Positions 1 to 8,575 of a stretch of DNA of 64,000 bases are shown piece after piece. The notes beneath the pieces were generated by a model, which worked only from the letters and a program-made list of their open reading frames with translations, was not told the DNA's origin and did no database searches. The first letter of the stretch is position 1, and the number at the start of each line of letters is the position of its first letter. Source of the stretch: Streptomyces echinatus (GTDB lineage: Bacteria > Actinomycetota > Actinomycetes > Streptomycetales > Streptomycetaceae); NCBI RefSeq assembly GCF_014203595.1, contig NZ_JACHJK010000011.1:124001-188000 (forward strand), written 5' to 3'. Made by a program: the position numbers and the translations under genes.

Positions 1-1134
1 CTCCATGCGGGCCATGACGGCGGCCAGGCAGTGGTGCGGGCCGTGGCCGAAGGCCATATGGGCGGCGCCCTCGCGGTCGAGATCGAGGGTGCCGGGGCCG
101 GGGAACACCCCGGGGTCGCGGTTGGCGGCGAGATAGGCGTTGTAGACCACGTCGCCGGCGCGGATCAGCCGGCCGCGGACCTCGACGTCCTCGGTGGCGA
201 CCCGGGGGATGCCCACGCCGTTGCGGTGGGGGACGTAGCGGAACAGCTCCTCCACGGCCCTGGGCAGGAGTTCCGGCTCACTGCGCAGCCGGTCCAGCTG
301 CTCGGGGTGGGTGAGCAGCGCGTACATCATCGAACCGCTGTTGTTGCGGACCGCGTGACCGCCGCTGACCTGGACGGCCATGGCGAGGGAGACCGCCTCG
401 TCGTCGGTGATCTCGCCCGTGGCGGCGGCCCGCGCCAGTACTCCGGCCAGGTCCTCGCGGGGCTCCGCACGGCGGCTGTGGAGCAGCGCAGCGATCCGTG
501 CGCGGGTGGCCCCGGCCGCCTCCTGGGCGCGTTCCGCGGACCCGGCGCCCGCTGACAACAGGGCCTCGCCCGCCCCTGCCCAGTGGTGCCAGTCCTTCTC
601 CGCCACGCCCAGGAAGTCGCGGAGCACGGCGATCGGGAAGGGGCCGTGCAGATGTTCCATGAGGTCGGCCGGGGCGCCGGCGCGTGCCATCCCGTCGAGC
701 AGCTCCGCGGCCCTGCGCTCGGCGAGCGGGCGCAGTCGCCGCATGCTCCCGCCGGTGAACGCGCGGGCGACGACCCGGCGCAGCAGGGCGTGCCGGGGCG
801 GGTCGACGTACTGCAGTCCGGCGGTCTGCGAGGCCACCGGCACCGGGCGCATGGCGGTGACGTCGCGGCCGACGACCTGTGCCCGGGAGAAGCGCGGGTC
901 GGAGGTGACGAAGCGGACGTCCTCGTACCGGGTGACGAGCCAGGCCCAGCCGGCCCCGTACGGGAGCCGGATCCGGGCCACCGGTTCCTCGCTCAGCAGC
1001 TCGTCCAGGAACGGATCCGGATCGAGCGCGGGCAGGTCGTCGACGGGCCAGAACCTCACCGGCGGGGCGGGCGGGCCGTGGGTCCGGACCGGAGCGGCCC
1101 GGTCCGCCGGGGGCGGGGCGGGATCGAGGGGCAT
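1..1134 (-). CDS. Cytochrome P450, C-terminus cut by window edge
   Basis: Haem-thiolate monooxygenase; 378 residues are visible and the frame runs off the left edge, so the end is missing. ATG at 1134 is preceded by GGGAG. The K-helix ExxR is E296-R299 and the haem loop FGHGPHHC places the ligand at Cys369, followed by LA rather than the usual LG. The I-helix, normally AGHET-like, reads SGGHA (257-261), so the acid/threonine pair used for oxygen activation is absent. The N-terminus has no membrane anchor, as in soluble bacterial P450s that use ferredoxin. The substrate is unknown; no ferredoxin gene lies inside the window. Confidence 0.93.
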   Translation of the reverse strand, partial: MPLDPAPPPADRAAPVRTHGPPAPPVRFWPVDDLPALDPDPFLDELLSEEPVARIRLPYGAGWAWLVTRYEDVRFVTSDPRFSRAQVVGRDVTAMRPVPVASQTAGLQYVDPPRHALLRRVVARAFTGGSMRRLRPLAERRAAELLDGMARAGAPADLMEHLHGPFPIAVLRDFLGVAEKDWHHWAGAGEALLSAGAGSAERAQEAAGATRARIAALLHSRRAEPREDLAGVLARAAATGEITDDEAVSLAMAVQVSGGHAVRNNSGSMMYALLTHPEQLDRLRSEPELLPRAVEELFRYVPHRNGVGIPRVATEDVEVRGRLIRAGDVVYNAYLAANRDPGVFPGPGTLDLDREGAAHMAFGHGPHHCLAAVMARME

Positions 1135-1370
1135 CGGGCACACTCCCTGCTGCGTCACCGGGCGGCAGGGGGAACGCCGTCCTCTGAGGGAGTCTGCCGC
1201 GCACGGCGCACGGCCGCCGATTCCTGCTGCGGCATCCGGGTACGCGGCCCTGTTCCCGGCTCACCGGCTCACCGGCTCACCGACCACCCGCCTCGGAACC
1301 CACGCGGATCCGCTCCCGAGACAGACGCGGATCCACCCCTCGCGCCGGCGCAGCTCCGGGACAGGCGGCG

Positions 1371-1404
1371 GGCCCCCGTCCTGCGTTCAGGACGGAGGCC
1401 CGTA
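1371..1404 (-). terminator. Hairpin terminator after cdsA
   Basis: A 15-bp stem with one mismatch (1371-1385 against 1390-1404) closes a CGTT loop 43 bases beyond the cdsA stop. It has no long T run, as is common in Streptomyces. It would end the frr-cdsA transcript before the P450 gene. I see nothing else convincing in 1135-1447. Confidence 0.75.
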
Positions 1405-1447
1405 AGCCTTACGGCCAGCGATCACCGGCCGGGACCGCGGCCCCGGT

Positions 1448-2578
1448 TCAGGCGCTGCCGACGAACACGACCATCAGCAGCCAGACCACGGGTGCCGTGG
1501 GCAGCAGCGAGTCCAGGCGGTCCATGATGCCGCCGTGACCGGGGAGCAAGGTGCCCATGTCCTTGATGCCCAGATCCCGCTTGATCATGGATTCGCCGAG
1601 GTCGCCCAACGTGGCGCTGGCCGCGACCGCGAGGCCCAGCAGCAGCCCCTGCCACCAGGCGCCGTCGTCGATCAGGAACTGCATGCACAGGGCGCCCGCG
1701 ACCATCGCGAACAGCACCGCGCCCAGCAGGCCCTCGCGGGTCTTGCCGGGGCTGATGCGCGGGGCGAGCTTGTGCTTGCCGAAGCGCCAGCCGACCGCGT
1801 AGGCGCCGGTGTCGCTGACCACCGTCAGCAGCAGGAAGGTCAGCACCCGCCAGGGGCCGTCGTCGGCGGTGAGCAGCAGCGCCACGAACGTCGCCAGGAA
1901 GGGCACGTAGAACGCGGCGAAGACACCGGCCGTGACGTCCTTGAGGTAGCCCTCCGGTGGCTCCGTCATGCGCCAGACCAGGACGGCGAGGGCGGTGAGG
2001 GCCATGGCGACCCACGCGCCCTCGGCGCCGCGCACATAGCCGGCGACGACCATGGCCGCGCCGCCCACCGCGAGCGGCACGAGCGGTGCCTTGATGCCCT
2101 TGCGCTCCTGGAGCCTGCTGGTCAGCTCCCACAGGCCGACGACGACGGCGATCGCGACGACGCCGACGAACACGGCCTTGACGATGAACAGGGACGCGAC
2201 GATCACCACACCGAGCCCGACGCCGACCCCTATGGCGGCGCTCAGGTCACGGCCCGCGCTTTTCTTCTGCGGCGCCGGCGGCGTCTGCGGGACGTCGGAC
2301 ATGGGCTCCGGGTTCTGGGTCTCGGCCGGGAGTTCCCGGGCCTGGAACGTCTCGTCTCGGAACAAGGGGCCGCTCAGCCGGGCGGCCCCTCGGTCGTCGT
2401 CCTGGTCTCCGCCGAACACGGGTTCGTCGGGCACGATGGGCATGGGGCGAGTCTGCTGCGCCACAGGCGCATCGTACGCGGGACCCGCCGGGGCAGCCCC
2501 CTGGACCGGCCCACCGACGGTGGATGCCCAGTACCCGGCCTGCCCCGATGGCGGCGCTCCCCAGGAAGAGTCGCTCAT
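1448..2578 (-). CDS. cdsA: Phosphatidate cytidylyltransferase
   Basis: Makes CDP-diacylglycerol from phosphatidic acid and CTP, the branch point to cardiolipin, phosphatidylethanolamine and phosphatidylinositol. 376 residues: about 100 residues of Pro/Gln-rich cytoplasmic N-terminus, then several hydrophobic membrane helices, then the CdsA signature near the C-terminus (SMIKRDLGIKDMG followed by LPGHGGIMDRLDS). Its ATG overlaps the frr stop by one base (TGATG), indicating translational coupling. The long N-terminal extension is, as far as I recall, usual for actinobacterial CdsA. Confidence 0.95.
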   Translation of the reverse strand: MSDSSWGAPPSGQAGYWASTVGGPVQGAAPAGPAYDAPVAQQTRPMPIVPDEPVFGGDQDDDRGAARLSGPLFRDETFQARELPAETQNPEPMSDVPQTPPAPQKKSAGRDLSAAIGVGVGLGVVIVASLFIVKAVFVGVVAIAVVVGLWELTSRLQERKGIKAPLVPLAVGGAAMVVAGYVRGAEGAWVAMALTALAVLVWRMTEPPEGYLKDVTAGVFAAFYVPFLATFVALLLTADDGPWRVLTFLLLTVVSDTGAYAVGWRFGKHKLAPRISPGKTREGLLGAVLFAMVAGALCMQFLIDDGAWWQGLLLGLAVAASATLGDLGESMIKRDLGIKDMGTLLPGHGGIMDRLDSLLPTAPVVWLLMVVFVGSA

Positions 2579-3135
2579 CAGACTTCGAGCAGCTCCGCTT
2601 CCTTGTGCTTGAGGAGCTCGTCGACCTGTGCGACGTACTTGGCCGTCAGGTCGTCCAGCTCCTTCTCCGCACGGCGGCCCTCGTCCTCACCGATCTCGCC
2701 GTCCTTGATCAGCTTGTCGATGGCGTCCTTGGCCTTGCGGCGCACGGAACGGATCGAGACCTTCGCGTCCTCGCCCTTGCTCTTGGCGACCTTGATGTAC
2801 TCGCGGCGGCGCTCCTCGGTCAGCTCGGGGAACACCACACGGATGATGTTGCCGTCGTTGCTGGGGTTGACGCCCAGGTCGGAGTCGCGGATGGCCTGCT
2901 CGATGTTCCGCAGCGCGGTCTTGTCGAACGGGGTCACGACCGCCATGCGCGGCTCCGGCACGGAGAACGAGGCCAGCTGGTTGATCGGTGTCGGGGCACC
3001 GTAGTAGTCGGCCACGATCTTGTTGAACATCGCCGGGTGCGCACGGCCGGTGCGGATCGCGGCGAAGTCCTCCTTGGCGACCACGACGGCCTTCTCCATC
3101 TTCTCCTCGGCCTCGAGGAGGGTCTCTTCGATCAC
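2578..3135 (-). CDS. frr: Ribosome recycling factor
   Basis: Splits post-termination ribosomes together with EF-G. The open frame extends upstream to 3243, but RRF homology begins at VIEETLLEAEEKMEKA, and AGGAG sits 8 bases before the GTG at 3135 (5 before a second GTG at 3138). This start gives 185 residues, the normal RRF length. The full family sequence is present, including the conserved IRTGRA segment near residue 30. It is followed directly by cdsA, with overlapping stop and start. Confidence 0.96.
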   Translation of the reverse strand: MIEETLLEAEEKMEKAVVVAKEDFAAIRTGRAHPAMFNKIVADYYGAPTPINQLASFSVPEPRMAVVTPFDKTALRNIEQAIRDSDLGVNPSNDGNIIRVVFPELTEERRREYIKVAKSKGEDAKVSIRSVRRKAKDAIDKLIKDGEIGEDEGRRAEKELDDLTAKYVAQVDELLKHKEAELLEV

Positions 3136-3320
3136 CACTTGCTCCTGCGTGTCTTGAGTAAGGCCCGGCTGCGGTTCCTCTGTCGGGGCGGCGGCCGGCT
3201 GCGTCGCGTCTTCTTCCTGCACGGTTCCCGACCGGCAGGACATTGTCCATCCCCCGGCCAGGGCGCGTCCCGTCCGTCCCTCGGACAGGTGGCGCGGCCC
3301 GGGCGCCGGGGACGTACCGG

Positions 3321-4079
3321 TCAGTCCCGGCTGTCCTGGTCACCCACCAGCGTGCCGATCTTCTCACCCTTGACGGCACGGGCGATATTGCCCTCCGCGA
3401 GGAGCTCGAAGACGAGGATCGGGAGCTTGTTGTCACGGCACAGCGTGATGGCGGTGGCGTCGGCGACCTTGAGGTCACGGGTGATGACCTCGCCGTACCC
3501 GAGCGCGTCGAACTTCACGGCGTCGGGGTTGGTCTTGGGGTCGGAGTCGTAGACCCCGTCCACGCCGTTCTTGCCCATCAGCAGCGCCTCGGCGTCGATC
3601 TCCAGGGCGCGCTGGGCGGCGGTGGTGTCGGTGGAGAAGTAGGGCATGCCCATTCCGGCGCCGAAGATGACCACGCGGCCCTTCTCCAGGTGGCGCACGG
3701 CGCGCAGCGGGATGTACGGCTCGGCGACCTGGCCCATGGTGATGGCGGTCTGCACGCGGGACTGGATGCCCTCCTTCTCCAGGAAGTCCTGGAGGGCGAG
3801 GCAGTTCATCACGGTGCCGAGCATGCCCATGTAGTCGGAGCGGGCGCGGTCCATGCCGCGCTGCTGGAGTTCGGCGCCGCGGAAGAAGTTGCCGCCGCCG
3901 ATGACGACCGCGATCTCGGCCCCGTCGCGCACCACGGCCGCGATCTCGCGGGCCATCTTGTGCACCACATCCGGGTCGACGCCCAGGCCCCCGCCACCGG
4001 AGAAGGCCTCTCCGGACAGCTTCAGCAGAAACCGGCCGCGCACTTTGCCGTCGTCGCTCTTCTGGGCCTTGGTGGTCAT
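3321..4079 (-). CDS. pyrH: UMP kinase
   Basis: Phosphorylates UMP to UDP in pyrimidine nucleotide synthesis; hexameric amino-acid-kinase-fold enzyme. 252 residues from the ATG at 4079, preceded by AGAGGCGGGA. The possible upstream extension to 4124 lies in a hairpin leader and is unlikely to be coding. Family motifs include the N-terminal LLKLSGEAF, the VIGGGNFFRG nucleotide loop, and DATAITLCRDN near the C-terminus. It lies in the conserved rpsB-tsf-pyrH-frr cluster. Confidence 0.96.
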   Translation of the reverse strand: MTTKAQKSDDGKVRGRFLLKLSGEAFSGGGGLGVDPDVVHKMAREIAAVVRDGAEIAVVIGGGNFFRGAELQQRGMDRARSDYMGMLGTVMNCLALQDFLEKEGIQSRVQTAITMGQVAEPYIPLRAVRHLEKGRVVIFGAGMGMPYFSTDTTAAQRALEIDAEALLMGKNGVDGVYDSDPKTNPDAVKFDALGYGEVITRDLKVADATAITLCRDNKLPILVFELLAEGNIARAVKGEKIGTLVGDQDSRD

Positions 4080-4117
4080 GGGGATCCCGCCTCTTTCATG
4101 TGTTGCACATACGAAGA

Positions 4118-4167
4118 AGGCCATTGCCGATGGGGTCGCTTTTCGCTCCCATGCGCGGCAATGGCCT
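4118..4167 (-). terminator. Hairpin between tsf and pyrH
   Basis: A perfect 11-bp arm pair (4118-4128 with 4157-4167), extended by a TGGG/CCCA inner stem, lies between the tsf stop and the pyrH start. Read on the coding strand it is followed by TTCTTCGT. It probably acts as a partial terminator or attenuator that separates abundant rpsB-tsf mRNA from pyrH-frr-cdsA. Confidence 0.7.
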
Positions 4168-4291
4168 CCTCGTCAGATCTGCTGCCGTCCGCCTCACACC
4201 GGGTGACGGTGTACGCGGACGACTGCGGTCGACCCTACCGGGAATTCCTCGGGGATCTACCCGTGGGTCACGCCTCGATCGCGGTACGGAC

Positions 4292-5128
4292 TCAGATGCC
4301 GACCTTGATGCGCGCGAAGCGCTTCAGGGTGACACCGGCCTCGTCCAGAACCTTCTGGACCGACTTCTTGTTGTCGAGCGCGTACGGCTGGCCGAGCAGC
4401 GTGGCGTCCTTGAAGAAGCCGTTCAGACGACCCTCGACGATCTTGGCGATCGCGGCCTCGGGCTTGCCCTCGGCGCGGGTGGTCTCCTCGGCGATACGAC
4501 GCTCGGACTCGACGACCTCGGCCGGGATCTCCTCCTTCGCCAGGTACTTCGGCGCGAAGGCGGCGATGTGCTGGGCGATGCCCTTGGCGACGTCGGCGTT
4601 CGGCTTGTCCAGCTCGACCAGGACACCGATCTGCGGGGGCAGGTCGGGCATGGTGCGGTGCATGTAGGCGAGCACGAAGCCGTCGCCGAACTGCGCGAAG
4701 CGGTCCAGGACGATCTTCTCGCCGAGGTTGGCGTTGGCCTCGTCCACGAACGCCTGGACGGTCTTGCCGGCCTCGATCTCGGAAGCGAGCAGGGCCTCGA
4801 TGTCGGCGGGCTGCGTCTTGGCGACGTGCTCGGCGATGGCCTTGGCCACGGCCTGGAACTTCTCGCCCTTGGCGACGAAGTCCGTCTCGCACTTCAGCTC
4901 GACGATGACGCCGGAGGAGTTGTCGTCGGCGATGATGGAGACCACGGCGCCGTTCTCGGCGGAGCGGCCCTCGCGCTTGGCGACGCCCTTCTGGCCCTTG
5001 ATGCGCAGCGCCTCGACGGCCTTCTCGACGTTGCCCTCGGCCTCGTCCAGCGCCTTCTTGCAGTCCATCATGCCGGCGCCGGTCAGCTCACGGAGCTTCT
5101 TGACGTCGGCGGCGGTGTAGTTCGCCAT
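4292..5128 (-). CDS. tsf: Elongation factor Ts
   Basis: Guanine nucleotide exchange factor for EF-Tu. 278 residues starting at MANYTAADVKKLRELTGAG; the open frame continues to 5176 but homology starts at the ATG at 5128. Diagnostic motifs are TGAGMMDCKKAL (residues 16-27), which contacts EF-Tu, and the core motif LKCETDFVA. The ribosome-binding site is weak (GAGAAAGA placed far upstream). Transcribed after rpsB through an attenuator-like hairpin. Confidence 0.97.
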   Translation of the reverse strand: MANYTAADVKKLRELTGAGMMDCKKALDEAEGNVEKAVEALRIKGQKGVAKREGRSAENGAVVSIIADDNSSGVIVELKCETDFVAKGEKFQAVAKAIAEHVAKTQPADIEALLASEIEAGKTVQAFVDEANANLGEKIVLDRFAQFGDGFVLAYMHRTMPDLPPQIGVLVELDKPNADVAKGIAQHIAAFAPKYLAKEEIPAEVVESERRIAEETTRAEGKPEAAIAKIVEGRLNGFFKDATLLGQPYALDNKKSVQKVLDEAGVTLKRFARIKVGI

Positions 5129-5231
5129 GAGTCTGTGAGTCTTTCTCGAAGTCTGGAAGATCTTCTGGATCCGCACGGTATGCGTTCCACCGGGGTCGCG
5201 GACCGCATACGTCGTGCCGACCTACGGGTGA

Positions 5232-5292
5232 ACAGCGGGGGCGGACTTCACCGCGCCGGAGGCGCCGTGGGAATCAGTGCCGCCCCCGCTGT
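5232..5292 (-). terminator. rpsB-tsf intergenic attenuator hairpin
   Basis: A 13-bp perfect stem (5232-5244 against 5280-5292) encloses a 35-base loop containing a smaller GC stem. It lies between the rpsB stop (5313) and tsf start (5128). It may reduce tsf expression relative to rpsB; an attenuator at this position is, from memory, described for Streptomyces. Confidence 0.65.
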
Positions 5293-5312
5293 CGAACGCT
5301 GACGATTCGGCG

Positions 5313-6260
5313 TCAGGCCTGCTCGCCCTCGGCGGCCTTCTCGGCCTCGGCCGGAGCGGCCTCAGCGGCCGGAGCGGCCTCGGCGGCCTCAGCGGCCGGA
5401 GCGGCCTCGGCGGCCTCGGCGGCCTCGGCGGCCGGAGCAGCCTCAGCGGCCGGGGCGGCGGCCTCGGCGGCCGGAGCCTCGTCCTTCTTCTCACCCTCGA
5501 GCAGGTTGCGCTCCCACTCGGCCAGCGGCTCGCCCGCGGCCTTCTCGCCCTTGTCGCCGGTGGCGACGCGCGAGCGGGAGATGAGACCCTCGGCGACCGC
5601 GTCGGCGATCACACGGGTGAGCAGGGTGACGGAGCGGATCGCGTCGTCGTTGCCCGGGATCTTGTAGTCGACCTCGTCGGGGTCGCAGTTGGTGTCGAGG
5701 ATCGCGACGACCGGGATGTTCAGCTTCCGGGCCTCACCAACGGCGATGTGCTCCTTCTTGGTGTCCACGATCCAGACGGCGCTGGGCACCTTCTGCATCT
5801 CGCGGATACCGCCGAGGGTCTTCTCCAGCTTGGCCTTCTCGCGGGAGAGGACCAGCAGCTCCTTCTTGGTGAGGCCGGAGGCGGCCACGTCCTCGAAGTC
5901 GATCTGCTCGAGCTCCTTGAGGCGCTGCAGACGCTTGTAGACGGTCGAGAAGTTGGTGAGCATGCCGCCCAGCCAGCGCTGGTTGACGAAGGGCATGCCG
6001 ACGCGGGTGGCCTGCTCGGCGATGGCCTCCTGCGCCTGCTTCTTCGTGCCGACGAACATGACCGTGCCGCCGTGGGCGACGGTCTCCTTGACGAACTCGT
6101 AGGCGCGGTCGATGTACGACAGCGACTGGAGCAGGTCGATGATGTAGATGCCGTTGCGCTCGGTGAAGATGAAGCGCTTCATCTTCGGGTTCCAGCGACG
6201 GGTCTGGTGACCGAAGTGGACGCCGCTCTCCAGCAGCTCCCGCATCGTGACGACGGCCAT
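5313..6260 (-). CDS. rpsB: 30S ribosomal protein S2
   Basis: Small-subunit protein, 315 residues from the ATG at 6260, which has a strong AAGGAGAT 6-7 bases upstream; the long upstream open frame to 6887 is spurious. Canonical S2 begins MRELLESGVHFGHQTRRWNPKM. After about residue 260 the protein carries an Ala/Glu/Pro-rich low-complexity tail built from repeated AAEAA-type units, absent from E. coli S2 but common in actinobacteria. First gene of the rpsB-tsf-pyrH-frr-cdsA cluster. Confidence 0.97.
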   Translation of the reverse strand: MAVVTMRELLESGVHFGHQTRRWNPKMKRFIFTERNGIYIIDLLQSLSYIDRAYEFVKETVAHGGTVMFVGTKKQAQEAIAEQATRVGMPFVNQRWLGGMLTNFSTVYKRLQRLKELEQIDFEDVAASGLTKKELLVLSREKAKLEKTLGGIREMQKVPSAVWIVDTKKEHIAVGEARKLNIPVVAILDTNCDPDEVDYKIPGNDDAIRSVTLLTRVIADAVAEGLISRSRVATGDKGEKAAGEPLAEWERNLLEGEKKDEAPAAEAAAPAAEAAPAAEAAEAAEAAPAAEAAEAAPAAEAAPAEAEKAAEGEQA

Positions 6261-6431
6261 GGCCGTATCTCCTTGGTGTTCTCGGTTGTGCCGCGTCCGC
6301 CGGACGGCGGTCGCGCCTGACGCCCGCGATGCGCCGTGCCACGAAGGACCGAGAGGCGCTTGGTACGAACCGTTGCCGGCTGCCGTACCGGGGCGTGCGA
6401 AGTCGACCCGGTGACCCGGATCGCCAGAAGA

Positions 6432-6437
6432 AGTGTA
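6432..6437 (-). promoter_or_regulatory. Possible -10 element for rpsB
   Basis: On the coding strand this reads TACACT, a good -10 hexamer in the divergent rpsB/M23 intergenic region, about 170 bases before the rpsB ATG. No matching -35 could be recognised, so this is tentative. A long S2 leader would fit autoregulation. Confidence 0.25.
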
Positions 6438-6534
6438 CGGGACCGGCGAGGCACCGGGTGACGGCGCTCTCCACAACCGGCGAGTAGTCCACAGGGCGCG
6501 GCCGTGACCGGCGCGGACGCGGGACGGTTCCGCC

Positions 6535-7131
6535 ATGCGACGAGTGATGCGATGCGTGACGCTGTGGGTGTTCCTGACGCCGGTCCTGCCGGTGGTCGCG
6601 CTCATGCCCCTGGCCTGGGCAGTGGCCCCGCCGCCCGCTCCGGCGCCGGCACCGGCGGCACCGGTGCCGGCCGTCGGGCGCGGCTGGCCGGTGGGCTCAC
6701 GCCCGCCGGTCCTGCGCGGCTGGCAGCCGCCGGCGACGCCGTACGGCCCCGGCCACCGGGGCGTGGACCTGGCGGCGCCGGCCGGCTCGCCGGTGCGCGC
6801 GGTGGCGCCCGGCCGGGTGACGTTCGCGGGACGGGTGGCCGGGCGGGGCGTGGTGTCGGTGGCCCTGGCGGGCACCGGTCTGCGCACTACGTACGAGCCG
6901 GTGCGCCCTTCGGTACGGAAGGGCGACCGGGTGGCCGCGGGAGGGGTGGTGGGGGTGGTGGAGCCGGGCGGGGCGCACTGCGGGCCGGAGACGTGCGTCC
7001 ACTGGGGTCTGTTGCGCGGGGAGACCTATCTCGACCCGCTGTCCCTGCTGCCGCCGTGGCTGCTGGGCAGGGGGCCGTCGCGGCTGCTGCCGGTCGTGCC
7101 GCGGCAGGGCTCAGCCCGTCACGCCCCGTAG
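6535..7131 (+). CDS. Secreted M23-family (LytM-like) peptidase domain protein
   Basis: 198-residue exported protein: signal-peptide-like N-terminus (hydrophobic 8-30), a Pro/Ala linker, then a compact LytM fold. The zinc-binding HxxxD is H74/D78 (HRGVD). The second motif, normally HxH, reads CVH (154-156): the zinc ligand H156 is kept but the first, catalytic His is Cys. A Cys pair (149, 154) could form a disulphide. It may therefore bind peptidoglycan or activate a partner rather than cleave. Divergent from rpsB; the stop overlaps the convergent TetR gene by 21 bases. Confidence 0.85.
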   Translation: MRRVMRCVTLWVFLTPVLPVVALMPLAWAVAPPPAPAPAPAAPVPAVGRGWPVGSRPPVLRGWQPPATPYGPGHRGVDLAAPAGSPVRAVAPGRVTFAGRVAGRGVVSVALAGTGLRTTYEPVRPSVRKGDRVAAGGVVGVVEPGGAHCGPETCVHWGLLRGETYLDPLSLLPPWLLGRGPSRLLPVVPRQGSARHAP

Positions 7132-7701
7132 GGCCATGGCCACAGCGGCGTCGGTGATGGCGGCGGGGTCCTCGGCGGCCCCCAGCTCGATCCTCCGCAC
7201 CGCAGCGTCCACCACTCCCTGCAGCAGCATCGCCGCCAGCCGGGGCTCGCCGTGCCCCATCTCCCCCAGGGCCTCGACGATCATCGCGACGAGCCCTCCG
7301 TGGGCCGCCCGGATCTTCTCCCGGGCGCCGGCGTCCAGCTCGCTCGCGGAGATGGCCACGACCGCCCGGTGCCGCCGGTCCCCGACCAGCGCCAGCTGCC
7401 GGCGCACATACGCCTCGACCTTGCCCTCGGCCGAGCCGGCCCGCTCCATCGCCGCCGCGACCTCCGCCGCCCACACCGGGAAGTCGACCTCGCACAGCTC
7501 CTCGACCACCGCGGCCCGTGACCGGAAGTACTCGTACACGGACGACCGCGCCAGTCCCGTCCGCTCGGCCAGCGCGGGAAAGGTCAGCGCCTCCGTCCCG
7601 CCCTCGGACAGCAGGGACCGAGCCGCGTCCAGCAAGGCGGCTCGCTGCATCGACCGGTGTTCGGCCACGGAGGCCGCTCGAATCCTTGGCACGTCGACCA
7701 C
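7111..7701 (-). CDS. TetR-family transcriptional regulator
   Basis: 196 residues from a GTG at 7701 (a second GTG at 7692 is also possible). The N-terminal helix-turn-helix reads TFPALAERTGLARSSVYEYF (residues 40-59), the typical TetR pattern; the remainder is a variable all-helical ligand domain. It sits between whiG and the M23 gene. No target can be inferred; its own upstream region is only about 30 bases from the whiG stop. Confidence 0.9.
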   Translation of the reverse strand: MVDVPRIRAASVAEHRSMQRAALLDAARSLLSEGGTEALTFPALAERTGLARSSVYEYFRSRAAVVEELCEVDFPVWAAEVAAAMERAGSAEGKVEAYVRRQLALVGDRRHRAVVAISASELDAGAREKIRAAHGGLVAMIVEALGEMGHGEPRLAAMLLQGVVDAAVRRIELGAAEDPAAITDAAVAMALRGVTG

Positions 7702-7732
7702 TTTACGGACAGGCCCTCCCGAAAGGGAGCAC

Positions 7733-8575
7733 TCACCGTCCGAAGCCGGCGAGCTTGGCCCGCAGCTGGAGCACCGACTTGGTGTGGATCTGGCTGACCC
7801 GGCTCTCGGTGACGCCGAGCACGTTGCCGATCTCGGCGAGGGTGAGCCCTTCGTAGTAGTACAGCGTGACCACGGTCTTCTCCCGTTCGGGCAGCGTGTT
7901 GATCGCCCGCGCCAGGAACCGCCGCAGCTCCCGGTCCTCGGCCACCTCGACCGGGTTGTCGGCGGCGGTGTCCTCCAGGGTGTCCATCAGGCTGAGCCGG
8001 TCCCCGCCCTCGCCGCCGACGTGCAGCAGCTCTTCCAGGGCGACCACGTTGGCCAGCGACAACTGGCTGAAAACCGCGTGCAGTTCGTCGACCTCCATGC
8101 CCAGCTCGACGGCGACCTCGCCCTCCGACGGCGTCCGCCGCAGCCGCGCCTCCAGGGTGGCGTAGGCACGCTCGACATTCCGTGCCTTCTGCCGGACCGA
8201 GCGGGGGATCCAGTCCAGCGCCCGCAGTTCGTCGATCATCGCGCCGCGGATCCGGGTGATCGCGTACGTCTCGAACTTGATCTCCCGGTCGATGTCGAAC
8301 TTCTCGATCGCGTCGATCAGTCCGAAGACTCCCGAGGAGACGAAGTCGGCCTGCTCCACATTGGGCGGGAGCCCGACGCTCACCCGGCCCGCCACGTACT
8401 TGACCAGCGGCGAGTAGTGCAGGATCAGCTGCTCCCGCAGCCGGTCGTCCCCCGTCGCCTTGTACGACCGCCACAGCTCGTCGAGCGTCGAGGGGGCGGG
8501 CGGTCGCACGCTGCCACCGTCGCGGGCGGTGGGGGGGACCGCCGCCCGGTCGGACCCGGAGGTGTGCTGGGGCAT
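7733..8575 (-). CDS. whiG: RNA polymerase sigma factor WhiG
   Basis: Sporulation sigma factor of the FliA (sigma-28) group, required to start aerial hypha septation in Streptomyces. 280 residues from the ATG at 8575 (AAGG 6 bases upstream); the longer open frame to 8842 is not WhiG-like. Region 2 contains FETYAITRIRGAMIDELRA; region 4 ends with LAEIGNVLGVTESRVSQIHT, the -35 recognition helix. WhiG is held by the anti-sigma factor RsiG with c-di-GMP (established for the family). The neighbouring TetR and dprA genes are conserved in Streptomyces. Confidence 0.96.
   Translation of the reverse strand: MPQHTSGSDRAAVPPTARDGGSVRPPAPSTLDELWRSYKATGDDRLREQLILHYSPLVKYVAGRVSVGLPPNVEQADFVSSGVFGLIDAIEKFDIDREIKFETYAITRIRGAMIDELRALDWIPRSVRQKARNVERAYATLEARLRRTPSEGEVAVELGMEVDELHAVFSQLSLANVVALEELLHVGGEGGDRLSLMDTLEDTAADNPVEVAEDRELRRFLARAINTLPEREKTVVTLYYYEGLTLAEIGNVLGVTESRVSQIHTKSVLQLRAKLAGFGR

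Noticed and set aside
3645..4667. Plus-strand open frames across pyrH and tsf
   Set aside because: Both genes on the minus strand are full-length and conserved; the opposite frames have no recognisable features.
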